In this document: positions 1 through 8,685 of the stretch, piece after piece
Layout: the number at the start of each line of letters is the position of its first letter
Numbering within the stretch: the stretch's first letter is position 1
From: an uncultured Lachnospiraceae bacterium
GTDB taxonomy: Bacteria > Bacillota > Clostridia > Lachnospirales > Lachnospiraceae
DNA: 43,764 bases
Direction: 5' to 3'
Assembly: GCA_945919075.1 (NCBI GenBank)
Contig: CAMEIX010000025.1
Coordinates: forward strand, 1-43,764
Position numbers and translations under genes: made by a program
Notes under the pieces: model-generated
What the model was told of the DNA's origin: nothing
What the model saw: the letters and a program-made list of their open reading frames with translations, nothing else
Databases searched by the model: none

Positions 1-13
1 ATTATCAAATGAC

Positions 14-580
14 CTATTTTCTGTTTACCTTGGCATTATTGAGTGCATGGAAAAAGGTACCTTGAATTAGAGAATTTAATTTTTCTATAATCAGTTTTGG
101 ATCTTCCTTCATTCCTCCATCGATCCATTCCAGTACAAGACCCACAAACCCATACTTATAAAAGTTTGCAATAAAAGCCTTATCCTCTTCTCTGACAATC
201 ATTCCTTCTGCCTTTTCCTCTAACACATCATAAAGAAGCTGATAAGTAACTCTGTACAAATAACGATATAAGTAGTCCTTTGGAACATTACGATAAATAT
301 TAATAATGAAAGCCTTATCTTTCTTTATCATGTCAAAGATAGACAGAAATCCCTCCTGCCAGGTATCATAAGTTCTATTTTCCTTTAATGCCCGCTCTGC
401 ATCTTCCTCACAGATCCATTCGGTGAGTTCTAAAATATCATGAAAATGATAATAAAATGTCTGACGATTCATCTCACACTTTTCGGTAATGTCATTCACT
501 GTTATTTTATCCAATGGTTTTTCTAATAATAATTCCTTGAAAGCAAATGCGATAGCAAGCTTTGTAGTTGTTTTACTCAT
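14..580 (-). CDS. TetR/AcrR-family transcriptional regulator (distal copy)
   Basis: This 188-residue protein has an N-terminal TetR helix-turn-helix (about residues 5-50). The signature is a run of KPLDKITVNDI, then a helix ending in NRQTFYYHF, the usual recognition helix. The C-terminal half is helical and typical of the short Clostridial TetR group that includes DhaS-like proteins; I see no ligand clue in it. Its start codon overlaps the stop of the upstream P-type ATPase gene by 4 bases (ATGA), so the two are translationally coupled, and it is the last gene of the block. It resembles the regulator at 7817-8386 in length and in the KPxDKITVxDI motif, so the two are probably paralogues. The likely role is repression of the ATPase or of the whole block. 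Target and inducer are unknown. Confidence 0.85.
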   Translation of the reverse strand: MSKTTTKLAIAFAFKELLLEKPLDKITVNDITEKCEMNRQTFYYHFHDILELTEWICEEDAERALKENRTYDTWQEGFLSIFDMIKKDKAFIINIYRNVPKDYLYRYLYRVTYQLLYDVLEEKAEGMIVREEDKAFIANFYKYGFVGLVLEWIDGGMKEDPKLIIEKLNSLIQGTFFHALNNAKVNRK

Positions 581-2991
581 ACTCCTTTTCTCCTTTGCTT
601 ATTTTGTACCAAATAACACCAATCCACAAATTTCTCCAAATATCTAAAAAAAGATTCAGCCGCAAATGAAAACATAACAAATAAAAGAATACACTCTAAT
701 GACATTGCTTCTAAAGCATATAAATGATTGAGAAATACACCGGTAAGAACCAATGCAACCATATTACCAATCAATATAATCGTTCGTAGTGTATTCATTG
801 GCTGACTTATTTTATATAATACCATAAATCCTACAACAGAAAGCAATAAAGTTGCAGCTGTCGATATATCTGCATTGTCAAGATGAAAAGCCTCCCCACA
901 AAACACCATGGCGCCCACAGCAAACACATCTGCCATCCCCCCTGGAATAGCCTTCTTCATGACATTTGCCAAAAACCTTCCCTCAATTCTATCCTTATCC
1001 GGCTCAAGCGCCAGAAAAAATCCAGGAATCCCTATGGTAAACATGGTGATAAAAGATACCTGCGAAGGTTCCAATGGGTATGAAAACTTAAAGATTAACG
1101 ACAAAATCGACAACATGAATGAGAAGATATTCTTGACGAAAAACAATCCTGCCGATCTTTGAATGTTGTTTACCACCCTCCTTCCTTCTATCACAACAGA
1201 TGGCATTTTTGAAAAATCATTATCCAGTAAAACTACCTGCGCGACTTGTATAGCCGCCTCACTTCCAGAAGCCATAGCAATGCTACAGTCAGCATCCTTT
1301 AATGCAAGTACATCATTTACACCATCACCGGTCATAGCAACTGTATTTCCGAGTTTTTGAAGGCAATGGACAATTTGTCTTTTCTGTTCCGGTGTAACAC
1401 GACCAAAAACCGTATATTTCCTTAACGCATCAATAAGCTGTTTATTGCTCTTTATCGTTGATGCATCAATATAGTTTTCCGAACCTTCAATCCCTGCTTC
1501 TTTGGCTATCTGCGATACAGTAAGCGGATTATCACCTGAAATGACCTTAATCTGAACATCCTGCCTTACAAAATACCTGAAAGTCTGTTTTGCATTCTCC
1601 CTAATCGGATTTGTCAGGGTAATAAATGCTATGGGAATAACTTCTGATACAAGTTCTTTTCCGGTTAGTTCCCCTTTATATTCTCCGAATACCAACACTC
1701 TTTCCCCAGATAATGTAAGTTCCTCCACTTGATTTTGATAATTCTCATACTGACTTCTCAAAACAAACTCCGGTGCTCCCAATACATAATTACCTTCTGG
1801 GAATTCAACAGCACTATACTTGTAAGTGGGAGAAAATCCATACTTACTTCTACAATGGCGATTGGTTGTCCTAATGAAATAGTCTTTCATAGCTTGCATG
1901 GTAATATTATCCGACTCCATAACAGATGCAAAATCACTTATTAGTTCTTCCAATTTAGTGTCTGATATCATATCCGTTTCATTTAAGCTTATCAATTCGC
2001 AGATCTTCATCTCATTCTTGGTAATAGTTCCAGTTTTATCCACACATAATACATTTACGCGAGCCAATGTTTCAATGCTTTTCATATCATGCAACAGCAC
2101 CTGATTTTGAGCCAATTTGACAGCACTTACTGCCATTGCAATTGTTGTAAGCAAATATAAGCCTTCCGGTATCATTCCTATAATAGCAGCTACCATAGAA
2201 ACAATGCTTTCTGAAAAGCCAGCGTTCTGATATAGATAACTTTGTACAAATAATGTTATTCCAATTGGAATAATAGCAATTCCTACAAAAAACACTATTT
2301 TATTGATCGATGCAATCATTTCTGACTGCTCTTTATGATTGATCCTTTTTGCTTCCATTGTAATTTTGGATATGTAAGAGTCCTCTCCAACAAGAATCAC
2401 CCTGGCGTAACACTCACCGGATGACACTACACTTCCTGACATTAATCGATTACCAACAGATTTTACAATTTCATCTGATTCTCCTGTTAACAAAGCTTCA
2501 TTTACACGTACTTCTCCATAAACGATTTCTGCATCAGCACAAATCTGATTTCCCGCCGAAAATATTACAATATCATCAATTACAAGTTCTTCAGTGAAAG
2601 TTCTTGTTCTCTGCCCATTTCGAATAACATTTACATAAGGAGTATGGAGTATATTCATTTTGCAAAGAACATTTTTGGCACGTATTTCCTGAATAATACC
2701 AATTAAGGTATTCGCAATGATAATTGGCAAGAAGGTAAGATTTCGATAAGATCCAGCAATAATGAGCAATATACTAAGTCCGAGAAATATCAGATTGAAA
2801 TATGTAAAAATATTGTCTTTGATTATTTGTTTATTGGTTTTCTCCGGACTCTCCACTGCACGATTAGTCCATCCCTTTTCAATTCTTTCCTGTACCAGAA
2901 TATCATTTAAACCTTCCTCATATGAGATAGATACCCTCTCTATTGGTTTCCGCAAGAGTTCTTCTTCCTTCTCATGATGTCTATTTTTCAT
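577..2991 (-). CDS. P-type cation-transporting ATPase, CtpE/PacL-like
   Basis: The 804-residue integral membrane P-type ATPase shows all family hallmarks. The actuator motif LTGES is at about 168-172, a fourth-helix PEGL motif at about 275-278, the phosphorylation site DKTGT with Asp318, and the hinge TGDGVND at about 554-560. Membrane helices lie near 62-100, 230-290 and in the C-terminal 200 residues. No N-terminal heavy-metal CxxC domain is present and the fourth-helix motif is not CPC, which argues against a heavy-metal exporter. A PEGL motif fits cation pumps such as CtpE, reported to move calcium, but the ion is inferred. The gene follows the broken DegV gene by about 118 bases, with a hairpin between, and overlaps the downstream TetR gene by 4 bases. 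Confidence 0.88.
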   Translation of the reverse strand: MKNRHHEKEEELLRKPIERVSISYEEGLNDILVQERIEKGWTNRAVESPEKTNKQIIKDNIFTYFNLIFLGLSILLIIAGSYRNLTFLPIIIANTLIGIIQEIRAKNVLCKMNILHTPYVNVIRNGQRTRTFTEELVIDDIVIFSAGNQICADAEIVYGEVRVNEALLTGESDEIVKSVGNRLMSGSVVSSGECYARVILVGEDSYISKITMEAKRINHKEQSEMIASINKIVFFVGIAIIPIGITLFVQSYLYQNAGFSESIVSMVAAIIGMIPEGLYLLTTIAMAVSAVKLAQNQVLLHDMKSIETLARVNVLCVDKTGTITKNEMKICELISLNETDMISDTKLEELISDFASVMESDNITMQAMKDYFIRTTNRHCRSKYGFSPTYKYSAVEFPEGNYVLGAPEFVLRSQYENYQNQVEELTLSGERVLVFGEYKGELTGKELVSEVIPIAFITLTNPIRENAKQTFRYFVRQDVQIKVISGDNPLTVSQIAKEAGIEGSENYIDASTIKSNKQLIDALRKYTVFGRVTPEQKRQIVHCLQKLGNTVAMTGDGVNDVLALKDADCSIAMASGSEAAIQVAQVVLLDNDFSKMPSVVIEGRRVVNNIQRSAGLFFVKNIFSFMLSILSLIFKFSYPLEPSQVSFITMFTIGIPGFFLALEPDKDRIEGRFLANVMKKAIPGGMADVFAVGAMVFCGEAFHLDNADISTAATLLLSVVGFMVLYKISQPMNTLRTIILIGNMVALVLTGVFLNHLYALEAMSLECILLFVMFSFAAESFFRYLEKFVDWCYLVQNKQRRKGV

Positions 2992-3070
2992 AAACTCTTT
3001 TCATCTCCATTTACGCATGTCTTTTCTGAACTTAAACTAAGATTTTCATTCCAATATGTGAGAAATAATC

Positions 3071-3101
3071 AAACCGACGCTGTTATTAACAGCCTCGGTT
3101 T
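3071..3101 (-). terminator. Hairpin between DegV gene and ATPase gene
   Basis: Two 14-base arms, AAACCGAGGCTGTT and AACAGCGTCGGTTT on the minus strand, pair with one mismatch around a 3-base loop. It lies just after the restored DegV stop codon. The following bases are only moderately T-rich, so it may be a weak terminator or an mRNA processing/stabilising hairpin that separates the ATPase-TetR pair from the genes upstream. Confidence 0.5.
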
Positions 3102-3109
3102 ATCATGAC

Positions 3110-3980
3110 TTAATCCATATCAATTGAAATACCTATACCTACTGCTCCAGGTCCTGTATGAGTACTTATACTTGCAGATAACGGATTAAAAAACAAATCT
3201 GCACCCGGAAAATTCATCTCTATCATCTCAACCCACTGTGCAATCTCTTCCGGATTAAGTCCTGCACCTGCCCCCCCCTACGTGAAGTTGATTTGGTCTT
3301 ACGCTTGGAAAACGATTAAACAAATCATATTTACAGGCACTTATCATTTTCTCCTCACATTTTTTCATGGGACCTCGGACTGTTGCATAAGAATCTAATT
3401 TTTCACCTTGAATTGATAGGATAGGTTTTATTTTTAATACGGTTCCTATTGTAGCTGCTGCAGGAGTGATTCTACCACCCTTTCTTAGGAATTCTAATGT
3501 ATTGACAGAAACATAAATAGTCGCATTATAAGCATCTTTTTCAAGTTTTTCACAAATTGTTTTTCCGTCACATCCTTGATCCGCATACTGTTTTGCTTTT
3601 ATTACAGATGCCCTCATGGTTACAGATATTCTGTGATTATCAACTATATATACTTTCCCCACATATTCCTGAGCTAATCCCTTTGCAGTCATACATGAAC
3701 CACTTAATCCACTTGACATTGGAATATACACTATCTCGTCATACATTTTCTCAAAGAGCGCTTCCCATGTATCTATGACATCTACCGGAGAGGGTTGAGA
3801 TGTAGAAACATTCTTCCCGCTTGTTAATGCTTCATAAAACTCTTCCTCTGTCAAATTGTCCCCTTCAAAAAATACTTCTCCATCAATCAGGACCGGCATA
3901 GGCATCACATAAATTCCTATATTTTCTGCTTCTTCTTTTGATATTCCGCTATTTGTATCTGTTAATATTGCAACCTTCAT
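3110..3980 (-). pseudogene. DegV-family fatty-acid-binding protein, frameshifted in a G8 tract
   Basis: DegV/FakB proteins bind a fatty acid and hand it to a kinase for lipid synthesis. The start is the ATG at 3980 (MKVAILTDTNSG), because GGAGGAG lies 7 bases before it; a start 13 codons earlier has no such site. The typical core is present: STSQPSP, the PMSSGLSGS segment and LEFLRKGGRI. At eight consecutive G (plus strand C at 3271-3278) the frame shifts and ends after HVGGGRCRT. Removing one G restores VGGAGAGLNPEEIAQW through the family-typical STHTGPGAVGIG ending, with stop at 3110-3112, giving about 289 residues, the usual length. So the gene is one base from intact. It could be a true mutation, a phase-variable tract, or a sequencing error. 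Confidence 0.85.
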
Positions 3981-4021
3981 GATTCTACTCCTCCAACTAT
4001 TTTGCAAACACCATCGCAATG

Positions 4022-4541
4022 TTATATAGTCGCACTCTCATTTATCTTTTTACTTGCATATGTCCTAATTATTATGGTCATTGTTATTACAGCACCTCTG
4101 ATAATTACTACTACCCATAACTGCCAGCTTAATGAATTAAAGAGATATTTTCCAAACATTCCGTCCATGAAAATATTAAGCGATGCCCACACATACTTCC
4201 CCAAATAAAGCCTCCAAATTTTACACCAGAAGCCCCTAAATAAACACTTGCCATATCATGACATATTCCACAAAAATACCCAGGCCACTTATCAATGAAG
4301 AGAAAGGAAAATCGAAAACCATTCCCGTGGCAACGTTTAATACAGCAGACGGAAATACTATGCTGATTCCCTTAAGGATATACAGCAGAACAAATTCAAG
4401 TACGGCAATAATAGAATTTGGAGAAACGAGTTTCACAATATTCTCAGATAAGTCCAATTCTGGATTATTCTTCAGGCTTACAGCCACATATATTATCACT
4501 CCAACCAATGCCGTCAGAGATGCAATACGAACCAAACTCAT
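4022..4541 (-). pseudogene. TVP38/TMEM64 (DedA/VTT-like) membrane protein, broken
   Basis: TVP38/DedA proteins are multi-pass membrane proteins linked to lipid translocation. Three pieces of one such protein lie in three frames. The N-terminal 101 residues (4541-4236) include VLLYILKGISIVFPSAVLN, a typical re-entrant loop region. About 4253-4190 in a second frame reads SVYLGASGVKFGGF, matching the family LGASGVKFG motif. The C-terminal 60 residues (about 4204-4022), in a third frame, contain a final membrane helix WQLWVVVIIRGAVI. The stretch normally found between the first two pieces, including the conserved Arg and Pro-x-Asp, is missing, so there was an internal deletion of some tens of codons plus frameshifts. 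It sits between the PF06541 gene and the DegV gene of the same operon. Confidence 0.72.
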
Positions 4542-4634
4542 AATCCTTTTTTTGTTTTCTGTTGATATTACATCCCTCCCCCAAAATGTATCCTAATGCA
4601 AATGATGGTTTTGCTTGCTACTACACATATCGTT

Positions 4635-5309
4635 TTAAATAGTTGAATGATAATATTTCTTGTTTCTCTCAGTCTTAAAACTTATTTTCCATCTTCTGTT
4701 TATTCTCTTATTTTTCATCATATACTTTGCTTCATGTAGAAAATCTGCAAGTAACAGGATAAACAGAATCATTATCACTGTTTGTAAAATCACCGAATTT
4801 ATATACATCGCCCATTTCATAATTGAGAAAAACAGACTGTTCATAAAAATAGTTATCATCAATCCAAAAGCAATTGATGTAAATACCGAGGTATATTTAC
4901 CAATATGTAATGGTAAAGAAGAATAATTCCACCATTCAATCTGGCAGTACTTCTCAACAAAAGTCCCTAATGCTATTTCACCAGCAGAAACCAATATTGC
5001 GGAAGTAAAAACAAAATAAGCAAGCTGTGCAGGTTTATTCCCAATAGATATATCCATCCATAAAAACCTTGGATGATCCGGTGTTCCAAGAACAAGAAAT
5101 ACGCCTATTATTGCTAATCCATACCCTAATAGTCCCGGCAGGATCATTCCTCTGTTATCAAAATAACCGTATCGTATTCCCAACCATGCATTTTCAACAA
5201 TAAATCCCAGAAAAGAGGCAACAACAATAACGAATACGTATGGTATTATTCTGTTCAATATATCATATGCCATTTTTCTGATGCTCCTTTTTATCTGTCT
5301 TCCAATCAT
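4635..5309 (-). CDS. PF06541-type (putative ABC-transporter type IV) membrane protein
   Basis: The 224-residue protein has five or six membrane helices and a basic C-terminal tail. It carries the family signature near residues 35-65: a helix with GFIVENAWLG, then RYGYFDNRG and LPGLLGYGLA. Proteins of this kind are annotated as putative type IV ABC-transporter components (CmpB-like), but the biochemical role is not established. The first ATG overlaps the SCP2 stop by 4 bases (ATGA). A second ATG 12 codons in (MAYDILNRII) has AAGGAG about 10 bases upstream and is an equally plausible start. Position in the operon suggests a role at the membrane with the lipid-binding and radical SAM proteins. 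Confidence 0.75.
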   Translation of the reverse strand: MIGRQIKRSIRKMAYDILNRIIPYVFVIVVASFLGFIVENAWLGIRYGYFDNRGMILPGLLGYGLAIIGVFLVLGTPDHPRFLWMDISIGNKPAQLAYFVFTSAILVSAGEIALGTFVEKYCQIEWWNYSSLPLHIGKYTSVFTSIAFGLMITIFMNSLFFSIMKWAMYINSVILQTVIMILFILLLADFLHEAKYMMKNKRINRRWKISFKTERNKKYYHSTI

Positions 5310-5671
5310 CTATTATCTTTCCTATATATCTTCTTTCTCTTTTCACTCTTTCCAAAGATTGCTTCATATATCTCAATCGCTTTGTCCAAATCACCCCATG
5401 CCGAAATTTTTTCTTCTGCATAAGCGTCAAACATTCCTATATCTCCATTTGCTAAATCAATTGCTGTCTCAAAATCTGTATTGATGATTATATCTCTATC
5501 ATAATACTCATATGGTTGTACCTCTATCTGTCCATCAGCAAACTCAATATACAAGGCACCCTCTGCTTCTCCGTCAATATTAATCTGGATTGCAAAATGT
5601 TCTTCAATTGCAGATGCATCTACTACTTCATAAAGTTTTCTGAGTTCCTCAACTAATTCCTGATATGTCAT
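5306..5671 (-). CDS. SCP2 sterol-carrier-like lipid-binding protein
   Basis: The 121-residue cytosolic protein has the look of a stand-alone SCP2 domain: alternating strands such as FAIQINIDG and GALYIEFADGQIEVQPY, then DIIINTDFETAIDLANGDIGMFDAYAEEKI, where the DLANG and DA(Y/F)xxGKI-like segments are typical. SCP2 folds bind lipids or acyl chains in a hydrophobic tunnel. It lies 37 bases after the radical SAM gene and overlaps the next membrane gene by 4 bases. I infer that it carries a lipid substrate or product for the operon, perhaps for the radical SAM enzyme. AAAGGAG precedes the ATG by 9 bases. Confidence 0.78.
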   Translation of the reverse strand: MTYQELVEELRKLYEVVDASAIEEHFAIQINIDGEAEGALYIEFADGQIEVQPYEYYDRDIIINTDFETAIDLANGDIGMFDAYAEEKISAWGDLDKAIEIYEAIFGKSEKRKKIYRKDNR

Positions 5672-5708
5672 TTCATGATTCTCCTTTTGTTTTTCTTCTT
5701 AATAAAGA

Positions 5709-7115
5709 TTATTTGTTATCTCTCTTTGCATAATTTTCATATGACTTTGAAGTTACCTTCGTATTTGCCCACAGTTTATCAGCGTATGGCTTCCAGTTCC
5801 TTGCATACTCCTCACACTTTGTACATAAATGCTCTACCGTCTCTGGTGACTGCAAATCGGTTGATTTGGCTCCTGTCTCCTTCACAAGTCTTTGAAGAAT
5901 CTCAGGATTCTCAAGCATAGGACATGGTCTTAAGTGATTTTCATTGAATGGCTGATTGTGATAATATGCCAAAAACAATGGTTGCTTCAATATTTCAAGC
6001 AAACTGTGTGTCCTTATATTTGCACCGGAATAGTGAATAAATACACATGGCTCTGCATCACCATTTGCATTGATATGGAAATAATTTCTTCCACCGGCAA
6101 TACATCCACCAACGAACTCACCATCATTTTGGAAGTCCATAGTAAACAAGCCTTCTCCATTTTCCAGCTTACGAATCTCTCTGATTCGATCTTTTATATA
6201 CATCCTCTGTTCAGGTGTAGGGAGAAGCTCCAGGGATGCTTCATTTCCAACAGGCATGTAGTGGAAATACATAGCATATCTACATCCCTTATCCACCATA
6301 AGTTTTACAAATTCTTTACTGGTCACCGACTCACAATTCTTTGAAGTATAGCAGATGGATGTACCAAATATCAGTCCATTTTTCTTAAGCAACTCCATCG
6401 CATGCATAACCTTACCATAGACACCAGCTCCTCTGCGCAAGTCATTTACCTCTGGTGAACCCTCAAGGCTAATTGCCAATGCCAGATTTCCGGTTCTCTT
6501 CATTTCCTTGCAAAAAGCTTCATCAACTAATGTACCATTAGTAAATGCAAGGAATTGACATTCGTGATGCTCCTCACACAACTTGATGATGTCTCTCTTT
6601 CTCACCAATGGTTCCCCACCCGTAAACATATAGAAATAGACGCCTAATTCTTTACCCTGTTTTACCACATTTGATAATTCTTCATAGGAAAGATTCAGTT
6701 TATTTCCATATTCAGCAGCCCAGCAACCGGTGCAATGAAGATTGCATGCGCTAGTGGGATCCATTAAAATCAGCCATGGAATATTGCAATTATGTACAGT
6801 TCTCATTTTACGAATTGTTTTTGTACCATGAAGCATAGCCTCAAAACCAAAATTCAAAATGGTTGTCTTTATTACATTCGGATCTAACTCATCCATTAAA
6901 CGATTCAAATATTGATTCAGCGCACAGTCCTTGTTACAAGTCATTTCTCTTACTTTGTCATAATCTATGTCAAGCTTCTCACCTGACATATATTTTTCCA
7001 TAAAGTCAATGAGCTTAATCATTTCCTTTTCTCTGTCTTTATCAATATTTTTGACCAATACATCAATTATTTTTGAAGCGGTTGCTCTAGCTGCTGTATG
7101 TCCTAAATTACTCAT
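5709..7115 (-). CDS. Radical SAM enzyme with C-terminal extra cysteines
   Basis: The 468-residue protein has an N-terminal helical region of about 115 residues, then a radical SAM core with the CxxxCxxC motif (Cys124, Cys128, Cys131 in CNLHCTGC) and GGEP at 166-169, which bind the 4Fe-4S cluster and SAM. Further cysteines at 338, 357, 398, 431 and 434 (EPCVF, PCPM, CTKC) resemble a SPASM/twitch-type region for one or more auxiliary clusters. Cysteines also occur at 60 and 64 in the N-terminal part. The substrate is unknown. There is no RiPP precursor gene or peptidase nearby; the neighbours are an SCP2 lipid-binding protein and membrane proteins, so a lipid substrate is the better guess. A GGAGG site precedes the ATG. 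Confidence 0.85.
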   Translation of the reverse strand: MSNLGHTAARATASKIIDVLVKNIDKDREKEMIKLIDFMEKYMSGEKLDIDYDKVREMTCNKDCALNQYLNRLMDELDPNVIKTTILNFGFEAMLHGTKTIRKMRTVHNCNIPWLILMDPTSACNLHCTGCWAAEYGNKLNLSYEELSNVVKQGKELGVYFYMFTGGEPLVRKRDIIKLCEEHHECQFLAFTNGTLVDEAFCKEMKRTGNLALAISLEGSPEVNDLRRGAGVYGKVMHAMELLKKNGLIFGTSICYTSKNCESVTSKEFVKLMVDKGCRYAMYFHYMPVGNEASLELLPTPEQRMYIKDRIREIRKLENGEGLFTMDFQNDGEFVGGCIAGGRNYFHINANGDAEPCVFIHYSGANIRTHSLLEILKQPLFLAYYHNQPFNENHLRPCPMLENPEILQRLVKETGAKSTDLQSPETVEHLCTKCEEYARNWKPYADKLWANTKVTSKSYENYAKRDNK

Positions 7116-7145
7116 TTCTAATTCCTCCGTTTGTACTATTATTTA

Positions 7146-7712
7146 TTAGTCAATATCAATAATATCTTTTTGCATATTCTTAATTGTTCTTACTGTATTT
7201 GTAACTACTACAAGATTCATTACTCCATCTAGACAAATGCCCAAACCAACCATTCTGACAATTAGTTTGGTCGCTTCCATCGGTGAAACCAAAAGCAGTG
7301 CTCCAACAATTCCAGATGCTATAGCTGTTACCAAAATCCATTTCCATCTTTCAATTCCAAATCTTTTTGCCTCGAATGCTGTTTGAATTTTTAATGCAGC
7401 ATCAATCAACATAAATATTCCTATACAAAATCCAAGAATCCCTACAATATGATCAGTTCGGAAAATCATCAAAGCTCCCAATATCATGGAAACAATACCC
7501 AGTCCAAAATCAAATTGAAAGGCTAATTGAAACAGATCCTTTGCAAAATAGCTTGATATTTTTGCCAGACCATATATCAGGAAAAATACACCACAAATCT
7601 TACACAGAACATATAACCCTGGCCCTGGCCAAACCAATAGTATAATGCCACCGACAATACAGAATAGTGTCATTACCACATACACATTCTTCGCTGTTTT
7701 TAATTTTTTCAT
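7146..7712 (-). CDS. HdeD-like DUF308 membrane protein
   Basis: The 188-residue protein consists almost entirely of six membrane helices in three pairs with short polar turns, for example VYVVMTLFCIVGGIILLVWPGP and FGLGIVSMILGALMIFR. This is the repeated-hairpin pattern of DUF308/HdeD proteins. HdeD is linked to acid stress in enterobacteria, but most family members have no known function. It is the first gene after a clear promoter and 30 bases before the radical SAM gene, so it opens the operon. AAGGAGG precedes the start. Confidence 0.78.
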   Translation of the reverse strand: MKKLKTAKNVYVVMTLFCIVGGIILLVWPGPGLYVLCKICGVFFLIYGLAKISSYFAKDLFQLAFQFDFGLGIVSMILGALMIFRTDHIVGILGFCIGIFMLIDAALKIQTAFEAKRFGIERWKWILVTAIASGIVGALLLVSPMEATKLIVRMVGLGICLDGVMNLVVVTNTVRTIKNMQKDIIDID

Positions 7713-7737
7713 ATATTCTGCCTCCTTATGTGTATTG

Positions 7738-7765
7738 ATGATAATCTAAATATCTTTTCCTTCAA
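7738..7765 (-). promoter_or_regulatory. Promoter for the DUF308/radical SAM operon
   Basis: On the minus strand TTGAAG (7765-7760) and TATCAT (7743-7738) are separated by 16 bases. The predicted start is near 7731 and a strong AAGGAGG lies just before the DUF308 ATG. The element sits between the terminator of the upstream TetR gene and the operon, so the operon probably has its own promoter. No clear inverted-repeat operator was seen here. Confidence 0.55.
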
Positions 7766-7770
7766 ATAGA

Positions 7771-7806
7771 CAAAAAAATAACAGTGTCCAAATTTTGGGC
7801 ACTGTT
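7771..7806 (-). terminator. Intrinsic terminator after the proximal TetR gene
   Basis: On the minus strand the arms AACAGTGCCC and GGACACTGTT pair with one mismatch around an AT-rich loop, followed by ATTTTTTT. It lies 10 bases after the TetR stop codon and should end that transcript before the DUF308 promoter. Confidence 0.85.
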
Positions 7807-7816
7807 GTAAATGTGT

Positions 7817-8386
7817 CTAGTTTTTACTTTTATCTTTTTCTATTTGAGCAATTAACGCCTTGATCGTAGCTTGATAGGAAACCGACATTCTATAAATTAA
7901 TCGTTCCTGTGAATCCTGCATACCTTGCTGTAACCATCGGAGTGTATTACCAATCATAGAATTACTATAAAAATGTGTTACAAATTTAATATCATCCTCT
8001 GACAAATTTGTCCCTATAACCTCTTTTCTCACATATTTCTCCACAAAGTCCTCTGTAATATCATAAAAATATTTCAAAATCATATCTCTATTTTTTGAAT
8101 TATAGAGGTGAAATACTGCCTTCTTATATTCAAGAACAAGGTGATACTTCTGCAAATATTCCTCATAAAAATTTTTGTATTCTTGTTTTTCTTTTAATGA
8201 TTTTTCCGTTTCACTTTTCAGTAATTCCTCTAATACCTGATAAATATCGCTATAATAATAATAAAAGGTATTTCTATTAATCTCACACAATTCACAGATA
8301 TCCTTTACTGTTATTTTATCAATTGGTTTTTCTTGCAACAACTTAAGTAGGCTATACATAATTGCCTGCTGAGTAAATTTAGCCAT
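7817..8386 (-). CDS. TetR/AcrR-family transcriptional regulator (proximal copy)
   Basis: The 189-residue regulator has an N-terminal helix-turn-helix: KPIDKITVKDI followed by the recognition-helix segment NRNTFYYYY. The rest is a helical ligand-binding domain with no recognisable ligand motif. It matches the regulator at 14-580 in size and motif spacing. It is followed by a strong terminator and then a separate operon promoter, so it is transcribed alone, upstream of and in the same direction as the genes it probably controls. Its start, preceded by GAGGTGTC, is well placed. Confidence 0.85.
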   Translation of the reverse strand: MAKFTQQAIMYSLLKLLQEKPIDKITVKDICELCEINRNTFYYYYSDIYQVLEELLKSETEKSLKEKQEYKNFYEEYLQKYHLVLEYKKAVFHLYNSKNRDMILKYFYDITEDFVEKYVRKEVIGTNLSEDDIKFVTHFYSNSMIGNTLRWLQQGMQDSQERLIYRMSVSYQATIKALIAQIEKDKSKN

Positions 8387-8685
8387 AATGACACCTCATT
8401 CTATTGAATAAGTCTGCTTAAAATAGTATATATCTATAACATGTGGGATATACCCTCTATTTTATTATGATAACATCCATTTTAATTATTTTCAAATGTA
8501 TTCTCTTTCTACAAAACACTCTATTATTTTTCACGTTGACAAGCAGCATCATTATTCCGTAATGACTCTATCCACCATACCCACCATTAATGCGTTTCAC
8601 TTCTCTAATCTCATTGTCACAATTTGCAAAGTCTTCTACTAAAAGCATATAATCCTTCCCCTGTTATTTGCAAAAACATAAATTT
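8387..8685. other. AT-rich intergenic region, no gene seen
   Basis: About 300 bases between the proximal TetR start and the HD hydrolase stop. The part nearest TetR is very AT-rich, contains a small GGG-ATATA-CCC dyad near 8453, and must hold the TetR promoter. A TTGACA-like hexamer near 8536 on the plus strand has no convincing partner. I see no coding region, RNA gene or terminator. Confidence 0.5.
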
